A stretch of 64,000 nt of DNA. It comes from Tricholomella constricta (taxonomy: Eukaryota > Basidiomycota > Agaricomycetes > Agaricales > Lyophyllaceae). This document shows positions 34,801-45,408 of this stretch, piece by piece. The first letter of the stretch is position 1; each line of letters begins with the position of its first letter. Position numbers and translations under genes: made by a program. Where the stretch lies: positions 372,001-436,000 of the forward strand of contig JAACJP010000012.1 of the NCBI GenBank assembly GCA_013368375.1, written 5' to 3'. The notes below the pieces were generated by a model. It ran no database searches and was not told where the DNA came from. It saw only the letters and a list, made by a program, of their open reading frames with translations.

Positions 34801-36982
34801 GGCCATGGCGTCAGTGCGTCCTTGTTTTTACCTAATCGGTTTTTTCTTTGGATCTAATCGATCTCCATAGTTCACTGATGCGGATGGAGGAGTAGCATCC
34901 GAGTTCGTGCAGAAGCTTCAAATGCTTAATGCGAAGAATTCGGAACACGAATTGTCCATCGAAAAGTTCCTTGTCAAGAGTGAAGAAGCATTCTTTGGAA
35001 AAGTCCGCAAGGACAAACTCTCCAGTGCCTCGAGCATGCGTTCCTCTCAACGAGACTCTGTCTGGGGAACACCTACACCATCAATATATTCCCGACCTGG
35101 TTGTGAGCTCGTGATCCTTTTGCGCGCGGAGCTTTACTGATTGAATCTCCCTCCAGCACCTAATACGCAAGGTTACACCCCTTCGGATTATGATGGTGTT
35201 CTTCGTCATGATGCAGGCGCACCAGAAGTCGTTCCAATGACAAGGCTTCAGATATTCATGTCTCGGGAGATCGGAGGATGGCCGCTCTACACTATAGTCA
35301 TCGGCTTGGGACAGGTGCGTTTCCTTAGCGCTTCCTTCAATGTAGAATACCGACGCCTTTCCCACAGATGCTCAGCGCGACGAGTTTCCAAATTACGCTG
35401 CTCACTGGTCGTAACTGGCAGGACAGCATTCAGTTGTATGTTCTGGGCGGCGTATTCCTGGCCGCTTCTGCTGTGTGGTATCCTTTGTTCCGACTGAAGC
35501 CATCCGTATGTGTGTTGTCCGCCCCTTGGATCTTTTTTGGACTTGCCTTTTTCTTGATTGGGCTGCCCTCCATCTCGAGTGCATTTGATCCAGCTCATAG
35601 AGCTTTGGCCAGCATCGCGACATGGTCTTACGCCGTCGCTTCTGCTGCTGCCTTCCTGTTCTTTGGTCTCAACTTTGGCGAAGAAGCGGCAAGTTTTTCA
35701 ATTAAGTGTTGCATTTTCCTCTTGACTCAGCTTGTAATTTAGGGTGCAGCAACCGAAGTATGGACATTAAGGGCATGCGTCGTCCAAGGTTCGCAACAAA
35801 TATGGGTCGCCGCACTTTGGTATTGGGGGTACACTTTGAACGGAAAGGAGGACGGTTACGTTCCACCCTGGTGGATTGTCTTTATCTTGTGGCCACTTGC
35901 GATCATGAGTTTCGTGTTCGCATATGTCATGCTCTATGGCTTGCCAGGTACGAAACAACCTCTCTTAGTCGACTACTTACCGAGACAATTTCCACAGAGT
36001 ACTATCGTCAGACTCCTCCGAAAGTCCCTCACTTCCTGCGAACACTATTCCGACGAAAACTTGTCCTCTGGTTCCTTGCCTCTGAAATTTTACGTGACTA
36101 CTGGTTGAGCGGTGTGCGTTGTGGTCTTTACGATGCCTTTCGTCGTCTCACTCTGAATATTTTTATTAGCCCTATGGTCGAAATTGGAGCTACCTTTGGA
36201 GCGTACCTGTCCCCAAGTGGCAGATTCTGCTGCTGGTCATCACTTTTTTCGTCGGTGTCTGGGCAGCTATGTTGCTTGTGCTAACGCACTTCAGCAAGAC
36301 GCACACTTGGTTGCTTCCTGTCTTCGCTGTCGGTCTCGGCGCTCCGAGATGGTGTCAGGTAAAACTCTTGTGTGTCTGATTCGTTCTGATGACTAAACTA
36401 CTACCTGTCGCACAGATGCTTTGGGGTACTTCATCGCTTGCGCTGTACATACCATGGGCCGGAAATGCTGGACCTTACCTCGGCATCTCATTGTGGCTGT
36501 GGCTTGGAGTTCTTGATGCTGTACAAGGTGTTGGCCTTGGTATGATCCTCCTACAGGTAAGTGGCATCAATTTTGGGCTTTACTGCCTTAGCTGACGTCT
36601 ATTGCAGACATTGTCTCGCCTCCACGTTTGCGCCACCCTTGCTTTCTCGCAAATCATAGGCTCAATCTGTGTCATGGTTGCGCGAGCGACTGCTCCCAAT
36701 CGACTCGGGCCTGGCACTGTCTTCCCGGATGCGGCCAAATGGGATTTCTCTGATGGACTGTCAGGTACGTCTGTTCCTTTTTCGCGATATCCATCTAATC
36801 AACTTTCTCTTCGCCAATTTAAGGGAGCCCTATGGCTTTACCCTTGTTCTGGATAGCTTTGATCTGCCAGCTCATCATTGTTCTCGGTTATTTCTGGTTC
36901 TACCGCAAAGAACAACTCGGTATGTAATGTGATGATGTCCCCTCGAATCGCAACTAACATTCTTCAATCAGCTCGACCATGA
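28861..36982 (+). CDS. AGS1: Cell-wall alpha-1,3-glucan synthase
   Basis: This is a very large multi-exon gene. An N-terminal signal peptide ([17 protein letters not shown]) leads into an extracellular GH13 amylase-like domain. It contains [11 protein letters not shown] (nucleophile region), [13 protein letters not shown] (acid/base region) and [15 protein letters not shown] membrane segment near 32480-32560 is followed by the cytosolic GT5 glycogen-synthase-like domain with [44 protein letters not shown], and [15 protein letters not shown] Ser-rich linker precedes a C-terminal domain with about a dozen membrane helices (35140-36900) thought to export the glucan. This is the complete Mok1/Ags1 layout. 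Apparent frame changes at about 30560 and 31700 are explained by introns. The last exon is short, joined by CTCG|GTATGT...ATCAG|, and the protein ends LARP. Without that splice it would end three codons after the donor. Confidence 0.95.
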
Positions 36983-37333
36983 TTACGATTTACCCTGACA
37001 ATCATTAGAACCATACATCATCGGACTATAATTTCACCATCCATAAAGATACTTGACGGACTCATTCGAATTACGGAGCATGTTAAAGAATACCTTAGAC
37101 TCACTGTAGACACCTATCACTCGCAGTTTCCTGTCGTACTTTCGTTATCGCTTGTTCATACAAAATTAACATACATCGAAAAACAGCTGCAGACAATAAT
37201 ACATCGCCCTCATCCTTTGTGTGCGAGGTGTATCAAGCAAAGAGTAAGGATAAATCGGACTTGAAATTGAACTTCTTCTCTGCATCTGCACAACGTTCGA
37301 CATTTTTCCAACGTCGACTTCGAATATCATCTA
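36983..37333. other. Intergenic region AGS to PRCC
   Basis: This 351-bp, AT-rich stretch presumably contains the AGS 3' untranslated region and the PRCC promoter. I see no gene or repeat in it. Confidence 0.4.
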
Positions 37334-38701
37334 ATGCTTGGAATTGAAGACTATGGCAGTGCCAGTGATAGCGACGGCGACCACGAAACCAATACACCGA
37401 TAAACCAGCCCAAGTCCACACTAGCACAAAAACCTGCCTTTTTCCTCCCACCGCCGAAATCAGCATCCCGCACTTCTCTAACTCCTCCAAAACAGAAGCG
37501 GGCCCCAAAGAAGATTACTATTGGCCTTCCAAACTTGCCAACTCCCAAAGCCGACGAAGACGACGATTTACAGGATGAGAGACCTGCTGCAAAGAGGCCT
37601 CGACTAGAAGCTGGCGCGGGCAAGTCGTTGCTGCTATCAATGTTACCTGCGCCAAAGGAGAAAGCACCCATACCGCCCCCACCAGCAAGGGTTCTTGGAG
37701 GAGGAAAGGGTCCAGGATTGGTGTTCAACGCGCCCAGATCAAGTCCCAGTCTCGCCTCGAACAATGACAACAACGAAGAAGAGCTTCACCAACCAACCAT
37801 CCAAGCCTCTTCCGAGGACCACAAGGACCCCACATCCCAGGCTCCGACCGCACCGTTGCCTTTCCTTCCTCCCTCTTTGAAAAAGGGACGCGTAAACGTC
37901 TCAGTCGAAGAAGAAAAGCCCGAAGTCAGGGCTCAGCCTAGCGCTCAGAAACAATATACACCTGCGGTCGACTTCTTTTCATTGGGTGCGCATTTCCTTT
38001 TCCAAAAATCCCATTCGGCAGGTCTAACACCACGACAGGAAGTGCTTCATCTTCCAGGGCCGCACTACCATCTGCATCGATCTCGAGCTCCACATCCATC
38101 CCATCGCTATCTTCTGCACCTCTTGTCCCTATCTTCGAACCGCCAGAGCCGTCGCAAACGGACGAATACCCGGGTTACTATCAGCTCCCTTCCGGCGCCT
38201 GGGCAGCGCATGACCCCGTCTATTATGCCAAATTCGTCAAAAAATGGCATGACGAGTACAACGCACATGTGCGGGCGATGGAGAAGGGGATGGTCAAGGG
38301 CTTCGAGGGTCTGGATACTGCCTCAGTTGAAGAGGTGAATGCGATGAAAGTGATGGAGAAGGCGAAGCGGGAAATAAAGGAGAGAGAGGAACGGAAGGCG
38401 ATTACACAAGGAGCGGATGGTGGGCCTGTGGCTCCAAAGATGAATATCAACGTGAGTCCTGTGCCATCGTGTCCTCGTATGAGCCTTAAATTTGGGCGTA
38501 GGCGAGTAAAACAAGTGGGATTGCACGGTCCAGGCATCAACTGTCGACTTTGCTCAAAGAAGCCTACGAGAATCGTGAAGCCTTGGAGGAGAAGATTGCT
38601 CAAGGGAAACGGAATCGGAAAGAGGCAGGAAACAAGTATGGTATGTACCCCCTTCAGCCTCGTCCTCAGGTTCCATTGACACCTGCTTTTCAGGTTTCTG
38701 A
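37334..38701 (+). CDS. PRCC: PRCC homologue (spliceosome-associated proline-rich protein)
   Basis: Four exons (37334..37985, 38039..38451, 38502..38640, 38694..38701) encode 403 residues. The N-terminus MLGIEDYGSASDSDGD and the long Pro/Ser/Lys-rich middle are low complexity. The family is identified by its C-terminus: YPGYYQLPSGAWAAHDPVYY, then SRHQLSTLLKEAYENREALE, and the invariant ending GNKYGF. That ending is completed by an 8-nt last exon. Mammalian PRCC is nuclear, associates with splicing factors and interacts with MAD2B. The first intron uses the second of two possible acceptors (GACAG|GAAGTG); the upstream one would shift the frame. Confidence 0.88.
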
Positions 38702-38910
38702 CATTCACCGCATGTACAGTAGCAATAATACTGTTCGTGTATTCGCCGGAATACATAAATGGTAACGCGAGTCACATCTCATGGAATAACATGTCGTACA
38801 GAGATACAGGAAGAATAATAAGACTGCAAGTCGGATGTGGGTGAGGGGCAGAGCGCAAAGATGAAAGAAAGGGCACGTACATAGAATATACGAGGTGACA
38901 TCGTCGAAGC

Positions 38911-39520
38911 TCACTTGCCACCAGCCGAGAATTTAGTAACACTCTTGGTGCCTTCGGAGATGGCATGTTTCGCAAGCTCTCCAGGGAGGATGAGACGGAC
39001 ACTCGTCTGGATTTCGCGGGATGAAATAGTTGACTTCTTCGAGTAGGAAGCGAGCTCTGTCATGAAGGGAGGTATTAGCGTGACTACACAGCAGATTGCC
39101 ATACGGGACATACTGGAGGCTTCAGTGGCAATGCGTTCAAAGATATCGTTGACAAACGAGTTCAAGATAGCCATGGCCTTGTTTGAAATACCAGTGTCGG
39201 GGTGCACTTGCTTCAAGACTGAGAATGGACGCGACATTGTCAAAGGCCTGTCCGGTCGAAGTATGAGACGCGACTGATACCTTTGTAGATGTAGGAGCTG
39301 TATGTCTCCTTGCGCACCTTGCGGCGCTTCTTCTTTTCGCCATCGGCGGGCGCGGCAGTCTTGCTCTTGCTCGCTGTCTTCTTCGCGCCTTCGGACTTCG
39401 CGGGTGCCTTGGCGGCAGTGGAGGCAGGAGCTTTGCCAGCAGTGGAAGCAGGCTATGCAAGACGCGTCAGTTGATAAGTTGGACGTTGTATATAAAGAGA
39501 GTCTTCACTTTAGGGGCCAT
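38911..39520 (-). CDS. Histone H2B, copy 1
   Basis: Four exons (39520..39509, 39452..39281, 39218..39114, 39056..38911) encode 144 residues. The 12-nt first coding exon encodes MAPK. The tail ([19 protein letters not shown]) is Lys/Ala-rich, followed by [18 protein letters not shown]. The histone fold is [40 protein letters not shown], and [20 protein letters not shown]. It ends [15 protein letters not shown], containing the conserved ubiquitylation-site Lys context near the C-terminus. It packages DNA with H2A. No H2A gene is adjacent: the upstream neighbour is HTD2, whose stop is only 146 bp away. Compared with copy 2, the protein cores are identical while the DNA differs at many third positions. 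Confidence 0.97.
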
Positions 39521-39581
39521 TATGATGGAAAATGATGGTGGAGATGGTGGTTGAAGGTCAAATTGGTCGCACGAACTCAAG

Positions 39582-39636
39582 ACGCGTTTAGTGCGCGTCA
39601 AAACAAGGACAACGCATAATCACGTGGTGACGCGTC
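39582..39636. promoter_or_regulatory. ACGCGT and CACGTG boxes upstream of H2B copy 1
   Basis: ACGCGT occurs at 39582..39587 and 39631..39636, about 62 and 111 bp before the H2B start. CACGTG lies between them at 39622..39627. ACGCGT is the MBF-type MluI cell-cycle box. A G1/S role here is inference. Confidence 0.5.
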
Positions 39637-39666
39637 GCGTCGAGGCGCACTTTCTTCCTATCAAAT

Positions 39667-40722
39667 TTACAAGAGCTGCACCATTCCCGTCATCCCCACG
39701 ACACCCTCGTCATCCACACACCACAACTTGACCGAAGTATTGTCCTTCCAAGCTCCGCGTATGGTTGAGGTGCGGTTGACAAAAATTGGGTTTCTAGCGC
39801 GATATTCGAAGGATTTGAGCTGTAGGCCCGGATTGTGAAAGATAGCCGTCTCCAGGAGCATAAGAGCTGTGAGCGGTCCATGTACAAGTCGTTCTAAATT
39901 CAAGTGTACATTCATGACTTCCCGCACAGTGGAGTATTTTACTTGGCTTACCAGGGTAGCCTTCCTTCTTCTGAGTGAAGTCCAAATCCAGATGGATGGA
40001 ATGCGCGTTGAACATTAAAGCTGAGAAGCGGAAAAGGGTTGCCAAGCTCGGTTTGTATGAAAATGAGAAGTCACAAGTGGTTGGGATGTCCTTCACTGTC
40101 AATCTTCCGTGTCAAACACCGTCGAAGGGCATATGCATTACCGACCTTCTCGAACTATCTTCTTGGTATTCGCAGAGTTGGCTATGTAGACATGCGATCG
40201 TTCCTCTGAAATCGAAGGACGTGCCTTCCCAGCCATCGCAATGTCGATCCTTTGGTTAACAAACACCATTGGATTCTTTTGAGGATCGCCGAAGCCTTTC
40301 TTCTCCACGGCGTCTATACCCCAGGTCGCAGTTGCCTTTTTGCCTATGATCAAGGGATTCCCGGGATCCCAAGTTATCTTCCCTCCTGCCCACATCCTTT
40401 GTGTGAAGGGTTCAGGAGGCGAGAAGTCTGCGTCGGTCCCGTCATCCCGTAGCTTTGACTCAGGAGTGCGACTATGAAAGAACGCAAGATGGTGCCCATA
40501 ACCGAGCGGGGATGATTCTCTGGGAGGCTGGTAGGGCTGACGAGTGCCATCGCGTGTGGGGAGGGTTATATAGAGGTCCGAGAGGTGCTCAAAGTGAAAT
40601 GAATCGGATAGAACGAGTTCGTGCGGAGAGGATATCCATTTGTTTAGCGCCTCAGCTTCAGAGCTACTTATTGTCGAGTATGATCGCTGTCTGCAAAGCT
40701 GTCTCAAGCCGCTTCTGAGCAT
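39667..40722 (-). CDS. HTD2: Mitochondrial 3-hydroxyacyl-thioester dehydratase HTD2-like (hot-dog fold)
   Basis: Three exons (40722..40146, 40095..39952, 39893..39667) encode 315 residues. The first ~20 residues are Arg-rich with few acids (MLRSGLRQLCRQRSYST), typical of a mitochondrial presequence. Two hot-dog units follow. The first includes SSPLGYGHHLAFFHSRTP and RMWAGGKITWD. The second includes ALMFNAHSIHLDLDF and RLVHGPLTALMLLE, the HGPL(T/L)A hydratase motif with the catalytic His region upstream. HTD2 performs the dehydration step of mitochondrial type II fatty-acid synthesis, which feeds lipoic-acid formation. The initiator was set at the first true ATG; an upstream TTG frame was ignored. 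Its 3' end directly abuts the H2B promoter. Confidence 0.88.
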
Positions 40723-41247
40723 AGTTGCCAGTGTGCTGGGGTAAGAATGCAACTGGTGTCGCTGGGTCCGTTCCCATCTTTATACTCACGGTTTATTGCC
40801 ACAACTCCCATGGACATCGAGTCTCTCTCTCACGTCTTTCAGGCAGCAGGCTCCAATCAAAATCACGGATGATCTTTTTTCAAGCCTACAGTCATCCATC
40901 AACACACAAATCCGTCAAAATCAGTGAAGTTCACAGCAGCAGCCGAGTCGTAATTTTCCCCGGACATCACCAATACATGTCAAAGGACATTCTGCAAACT
41001 AAGTGAATTGTGGAGGGATACATGGGCACCATCTAGTACTACAGAACTAACAACGCGGGGGCCATTGGTCATGATTGAAGTAAACGCATGCGAGGAAGGG
41101 GGAAAAAGGTATACACTAAGCTACGGGGGATAAGACGAGATAAGTCAGAGTCATAACGTCCAGAACAACAGAGAACAGCGATAAGAGCGGAGCGAGACGT
41201 ACGTAGGACTAAAGAAACCCAGAAAGAGAGAAAGAAAAAGAAAAAAT
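40723..41247. other. Intergenic region without a supported gene
   Basis: This 525-bp region holds the promoter of HTD2 and the 3' flank of the next minus-strand gene. Purine-rich stretches occur near 41215-41245. No coding signal was recognised. Confidence 0.4.
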
Positions 41248-43099
41248 CTAGGTCACTTCGAGCACCGACGTCTCCAGGACGCGGAAAAGGGTCGGATCCT
41301 TGGCGTCTTCCGTCCATCCAACAAGTTCCCTCCAATTAACAGCATTCGCCTCCTTCTCACCAGCGCCGGCAAAGTTCCCGACGTCGTCATCACTAAGTCC
41401 TCTGAAAATGAGGAAAAGACGCGTGAAGACGCACGGGTCGGTCGTGACCGTGATGTCGATGGCGGCTGCGATCTTCGCTGGAGCAAGAAAACGGTAGGCG
41501 ATGTTCTTGTGTTGCGAGAAAGCAGCCATGTTATTACTTTAGGAAAACGGGACGTGAGTGTCAGCGGAGGCGAACGATGTGAAGAGACGGCGACGTACTT
41601 GATGAAATTCGTTCGCGCATGAAGGGAGAGGCCAAGTTGATCAAGGACGTTCATGAGATGTGGGATGAAATCACGGAATGACATGGCGAAGCCGTTGCGA
41701 GGTGCGATATAGTCGTTCGGGTCTACCATACCAGGGTCGGGTCTACAGAACGGATGGTCAGGACGGACATACCTGAAGGTGAGCATTATAACCTACACTG
41801 CTTCGTAATACAGCGCCGTCGTCACCATGTCACTTTCGAAGTGTTCGAGGGCACCACCAGGGTGTGCCCGCAAAAAGTATTTGACTTTGTTCTCAGTGAC
41901 CTTTTCGGCCGGTGGCCAGGTGGTACCCAATTGCCAGAGTGAAGAAAACAAGAGAATGACGTCGCAATATTGCATGGCTGGCGTTAAAATGCTGAGATGA
42001 CATTTAGCGGTGACTGGCTTTGCAGCAACAGCCAGCTTGGTCATGACGCGGGAGTCAATCCTAAATCCTGCTTTATTGTAATCGTCGTTGGGGGGCAGCC
42101 GTGTCCCCGAGAACTCCATCCGGTGATCGTCTCCGTTGTGAACAATATCAAGTTTGCCCCAGAACATCCCGTCGACGAGAGTGCCATCCTCCATACGCGC
42201 CATGTCGAGCTCGTCAGAGTTAACATTCACGTCGAGCGCAACATGTTGTCCTGGTGTCAGCTCAAGATTGAATGTGGCGGGCATGTCTAGAACCGGTGGT
42301 GGTCTGCAGAAAGCGTGAGTTTGCAAAGTATAGAGAGGCGTAAGGTGCACTCACGGAGGTGGACTGCGGGAAGGCCAGCAAATCAGTTTGAGTTGGCAAG
42401 GTAAGCAGGAGTACGTACGGAGGTTCATCCGGCGGAGGAGGAGCGTCGCTGACAATCTCAACCCTAAGACCTTGGACGCCCATTAGGGCAATTTGGTACG
42501 AATCTTCGCCCGCGAGCTGAAAAAGGTGAGTAGGTGGCCACAACGCGTCGAAATGGTGACCTACATAGATGTAAGGCCCCGCTACCAGCCTCTACACTGA
42601 CGGTCAACAAGTACACAAAATAAAAGCTTGATGCAGATCTCACAGCAGCATGGAGCGAAGCATACTCCACTGGTATGCGGAGAGTGAAGGGTGCATCGGG
42701 GGGAGGCTTGGTCCAGTCCCTCGCCACAGCTTCTAGTTCCTGGAGCAAGATGCGACGTGAAGGCCTGGCAGTAGAGTAAGGATGGGAATGTAACGTACAG
42801 CCAGGCTATTGGGAAGCTGGGCGATCGTTTGAGACTAGGAAGGGTCGAGAACGCTGAAGGACTGACCATTCGGATAGTCTCCATATCCCCGAAGGCCAAG
42901 GTCAAGAGACGTTGCCTTGCGAGGGCCATTTGGGCTTGACGATCGCGCATATCAACGTCCTTGTTCTTGGGCTTGAATTTATCCCAGAAATTAGGCAGGC
43001 CGGCGCTCGTGGATCTGTTGAAAAGGGCGAATGGAGTGGAGGGTGAGAGGAACAAGATATAGAGAGGGGGAAGAGGGCCTACGCAGGGGAGAGAAGCAT
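41248..43099 (-). CDS. Unrecognised 456-residue protein, ten exons with a 9-nt micro-exon
   Basis: I do not recognise this family. Exons are 43099..43083, 43014..42867, 42834..42799, 42739..42644, 42591..42565, 42516..42419, 42363..42355, 42303..41797, 41742..41599 and 41536..41248, and they sum exactly to 457 codons. The N-terminus has a basic segment (WDKFKPKNKDVDMRDRQAQM). A helical stretch, a beta-rich part (EDSYQIALMGVQGLRVEIV) and a poly-Pro hinge built partly by the micro-exon come next. A second beta-rich part (FNLELTPGQHVALDVNVN) and a helical C-terminus (NNNMAAFSQHKNIAYRF...FTRLFLIFRGLSDDDVGNF) complete it. No signal peptide or clear membrane helix is present. The alternating beta/Pro/beta layout could be a cytosolic scaffold, but function is unknown. 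Two beta-rich modules and soluble C-terminal helices are all that can be said. Confidence 0.75.
42355..42363 (-). other. 9-nt micro-exon
   Basis: TCCACCTCC is flanked by CCCGCAG| and |GTGAGTG. It encodes three codon parts that extend a Pro run (DEPP-PPP-PPVLD). Skipping it keeps the frame and removes three Pro codons. Confidence 0.65.
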
Positions 43100-43214
43100 G
43101 GCAGTGGTGTTTAGAGAGTTTTATAAGAGAAAGATCAGGGAGCAAGAGTCATATTCCTTGAAAAGGCTTTACTTTCGAGTTGTTCGGCAGGCGCCTCGAT
43201 GAAAACACGAGGCA

Positions 43215-43628
43215 GATGTCTACGGTTGCCTGGGAGTCCAAGGTCTATTTTCAAATCCCGCTCAAATAATTCAGTCGACCTCAAAATGTCTAAAGCTTCT
43301 GCAGTTCACCACCGTGTTTAATATATGGATATCTGGTCTTTGAAATGCTGGTAGATGATGGGTGGATACTTACAGATGGCACCGATACTTCTGCTCATGA
43401 TTTTCGAGTATTTTGGGAGTCAACATGACATTGACAAGGTGTTGGAAAAATGTGCAAAATCTACCATGTAAAATCCTTCTCCTTCTGATGCTAGAGGGAC
43501 TATTCATATTTATTTTGACTCTTTAGAGAGTGCCGCCCTATAGAGACCTCGTCGCGAAGGTTTTCTTGCCAGCAAAGCAGGAGGCAGGTTCGCTTGTTTC
43601 CGGCTTTCAGACTCCGCTCACGTGCCGA
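43215..43628 (+). repeat. Left arm of large imperfect inverted repeat
   Basis: This ~414-bp segment is repeated in inverse orientation at 43775..44184. The outer 57 positions match in 54 by hand count, with divergence greater toward the middle. Shared blocks include ATCTGGTCTTTGAAATGCTG and GAGAGTGCCGCCCT. No open frame of recognised character is present. Confidence 0.85.
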
Positions 43629-43774
43629 TTCACACACAGTGGGAGATCATGTTAATTGTAACAGCGGTTGTTTTCAAACGGTACTCGTGGGATTGAGTAG
43701 ATAGCTCTAATTTCTATCACAAAATAAAACAAGCGACAGATAAGAATGAGATGATATATGTATCGACGGCTTGG

Positions 43775-44184
43775 ACCGGCACATGAGCGGAGTATGAAAA
43801 CCGGAAACGGCCTGCTTCGCTGGCAACAAAACCTCGCATCGAGGTCGCTGGAGGGCGGCACTCTCTAGGAAGGTGAGGTATATGTGGTTAGCCCCTCTAA
43901 CATCAAGAGAGAAGGAGGAGAGTAATTTACATGCTGCCTCTTGCACACTTTTTTCACATCTTGTTAAGATCATATTGATTCCCAAAATACCCTAAAATCA
44001 TGAGAAGAAATACAAAAGCGATCTGTAGGCACCTACCCATCATTTGCCAGCATTTCAAAGACCAGATATGTACATATATTACACGGTAATGGATTGTAGA
44101 AGCTTCAGATACTTTGAGGTGACATAAAATTATTCGAGCGGGATTTGAAAATAGACCTTGGACTCCCAGGCAACCGTAGATGTC
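43775..44184 (-). repeat. Right arm of large imperfect inverted repeat
   Basis: This is the inverse copy of 43215..43628, separated by a ~146-bp spacer. The outer end (reverse complement ACATCTACGGTTGCCTGGGA) matches the left arm nearly perfectly. No target-site duplication is evident outside the arms. Transcription through it could give a hairpin RNA with ~400-bp stems. Confidence 0.85.
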
Positions 44185-44359
44185 CGAAATCGCAACCCAA
44201 TCAGTTGGAAAGGAGCAAGATATCACTGATAACGCAACCCCACTGCCCAGAGCCCCGCTTCATGTGTCCAGTACTTAGTCTACCGAGCTCGCTGTTCGGC
44301 GTCGCGCCCGGCATGTATTTAATCAATGAGCACGTGCCAACTTTTTCGACCTCTCCTCC

Positions 44360-45288
44360 ATGTTCCGAGCTGCCGTTCCTCGCATTCCGTTCGCCGTCCG
44401 CCCTGTTGCCCCTAGAAATTTCGTTTCTTCCGTGCTCCTCACACGCACATGGGAAAACGAAAGCGTGGCCGAGCTTAGAAAGGAACTGAAAAACCGCGGA
44501 TTACCTCAGTACGTCCTCCTGCCCTCACCGATTAATTCACCTCTCATTGCGTGTCCACAGAAAAGGGAACAAGGCTAACCTCATCCTGCGCATTCAAGAG
44601 TACGATAGCGACAAGACCCTCGCGGCAATCGCTTCTCATGACCCACCTGTCCCCGCCACAATCCGTCAGATGTCGACGCCTGCAGCAGTTCACGCCGGCG
44701 AGGGTGTTGCTCCAGGTATCCCTCCTGCGTCCCAGCGTACATGCGCCACCACAGAGGCCTTCATGAACATCAACATGCCCAATCTCTGGAAGCCTGTTCC
44801 TGAATTTCCTATCCAAATCGTGCGTTATAATTCCGTCTACATGTGCACATTGCCTCCTGCAGTACTTCTCTGGGATCCCTCGAAGAAGGCCGAGTCATTT
44901 TCATTTCATTGGTGATCTAATGGGGCTTTGAGGGAATATTTTTGCTTTTGCATCTCATTTGCGTCCTGATATGGGTCTTAATCTCCTTCTCATCCAGCCT
45001 TACGTCCCCGATTTCTGGGACTCATCCGTCACAGCAGTATGCCCCGAGGCTGAAGAGGCCCTTCCCAAGCTGCTCGTGGTCGCAGGAGCAGACACGCACC
45101 TCAGTGGCGGCCCCTCGCACAAACTCGTCGACGAAAACGCTGCAGTCGATACTGACACCACGTCAGCTTCGGCGACACAAAACTCCAAGGAGGGTGGGAT
45201 CTGGGATGACATTGCGGACGATATTGGGATCCCTCGACCAAAAACATTGAAGAGCGCGCTCTGTAGGCTTCTCTCGTCCGGGTCATAA
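44360..45288 (+). CDS. Mitochondrial SAP-domain protein, AIM34-like
   Basis: Three exons (44360..44508, 44561..44819, 44998..45288) encode 232 residues. The first ~28 residues are Arg/Ala/Val-rich with no acids (MFRAAVPRIPFAVRPVAPRN), a probable mitochondrial targeting sequence. A SAP motif follows: SVAELRKELKNRGLPQKGNK and ANLILRIQEYD. A short conserved patch, YVPDFWDSS, comes after a linker. The closest named family I know is yeast AIM34, a mitochondrial SAP protein whose loss affects mitochondrial inheritance; its activity is unknown. The second intron (180 nt) is long for this locus. Part of it could be an exon, but the phases of its splice sites do not fit. Confidence 0.65.
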
Positions 45289-45408
45289 AGATAGTGGACC
45301 TCGTAGGTAGACGTACTGGACATGCCGTAGAATTAATTCATGCAGTAATATCTGTACTTGGAGCCGTATAAAGCGAATATAATTCCGGAACATTTGTTTG
45401 TTCAGACC

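Noticed and set aside
43707..44226. Two overlapping minus-strand frames within the right inverted-repeat arm
   Set aside because: They have no recognisable protein motif, and the left arm does not preserve the frames. Taken as noncoding repeat.
44864..44920. Possible additional exon inside the long second intron of the AIM34-like gene
   Set aside because: Its splice phases would shift the following YVPDFWDSS frame, so it was left as intron.
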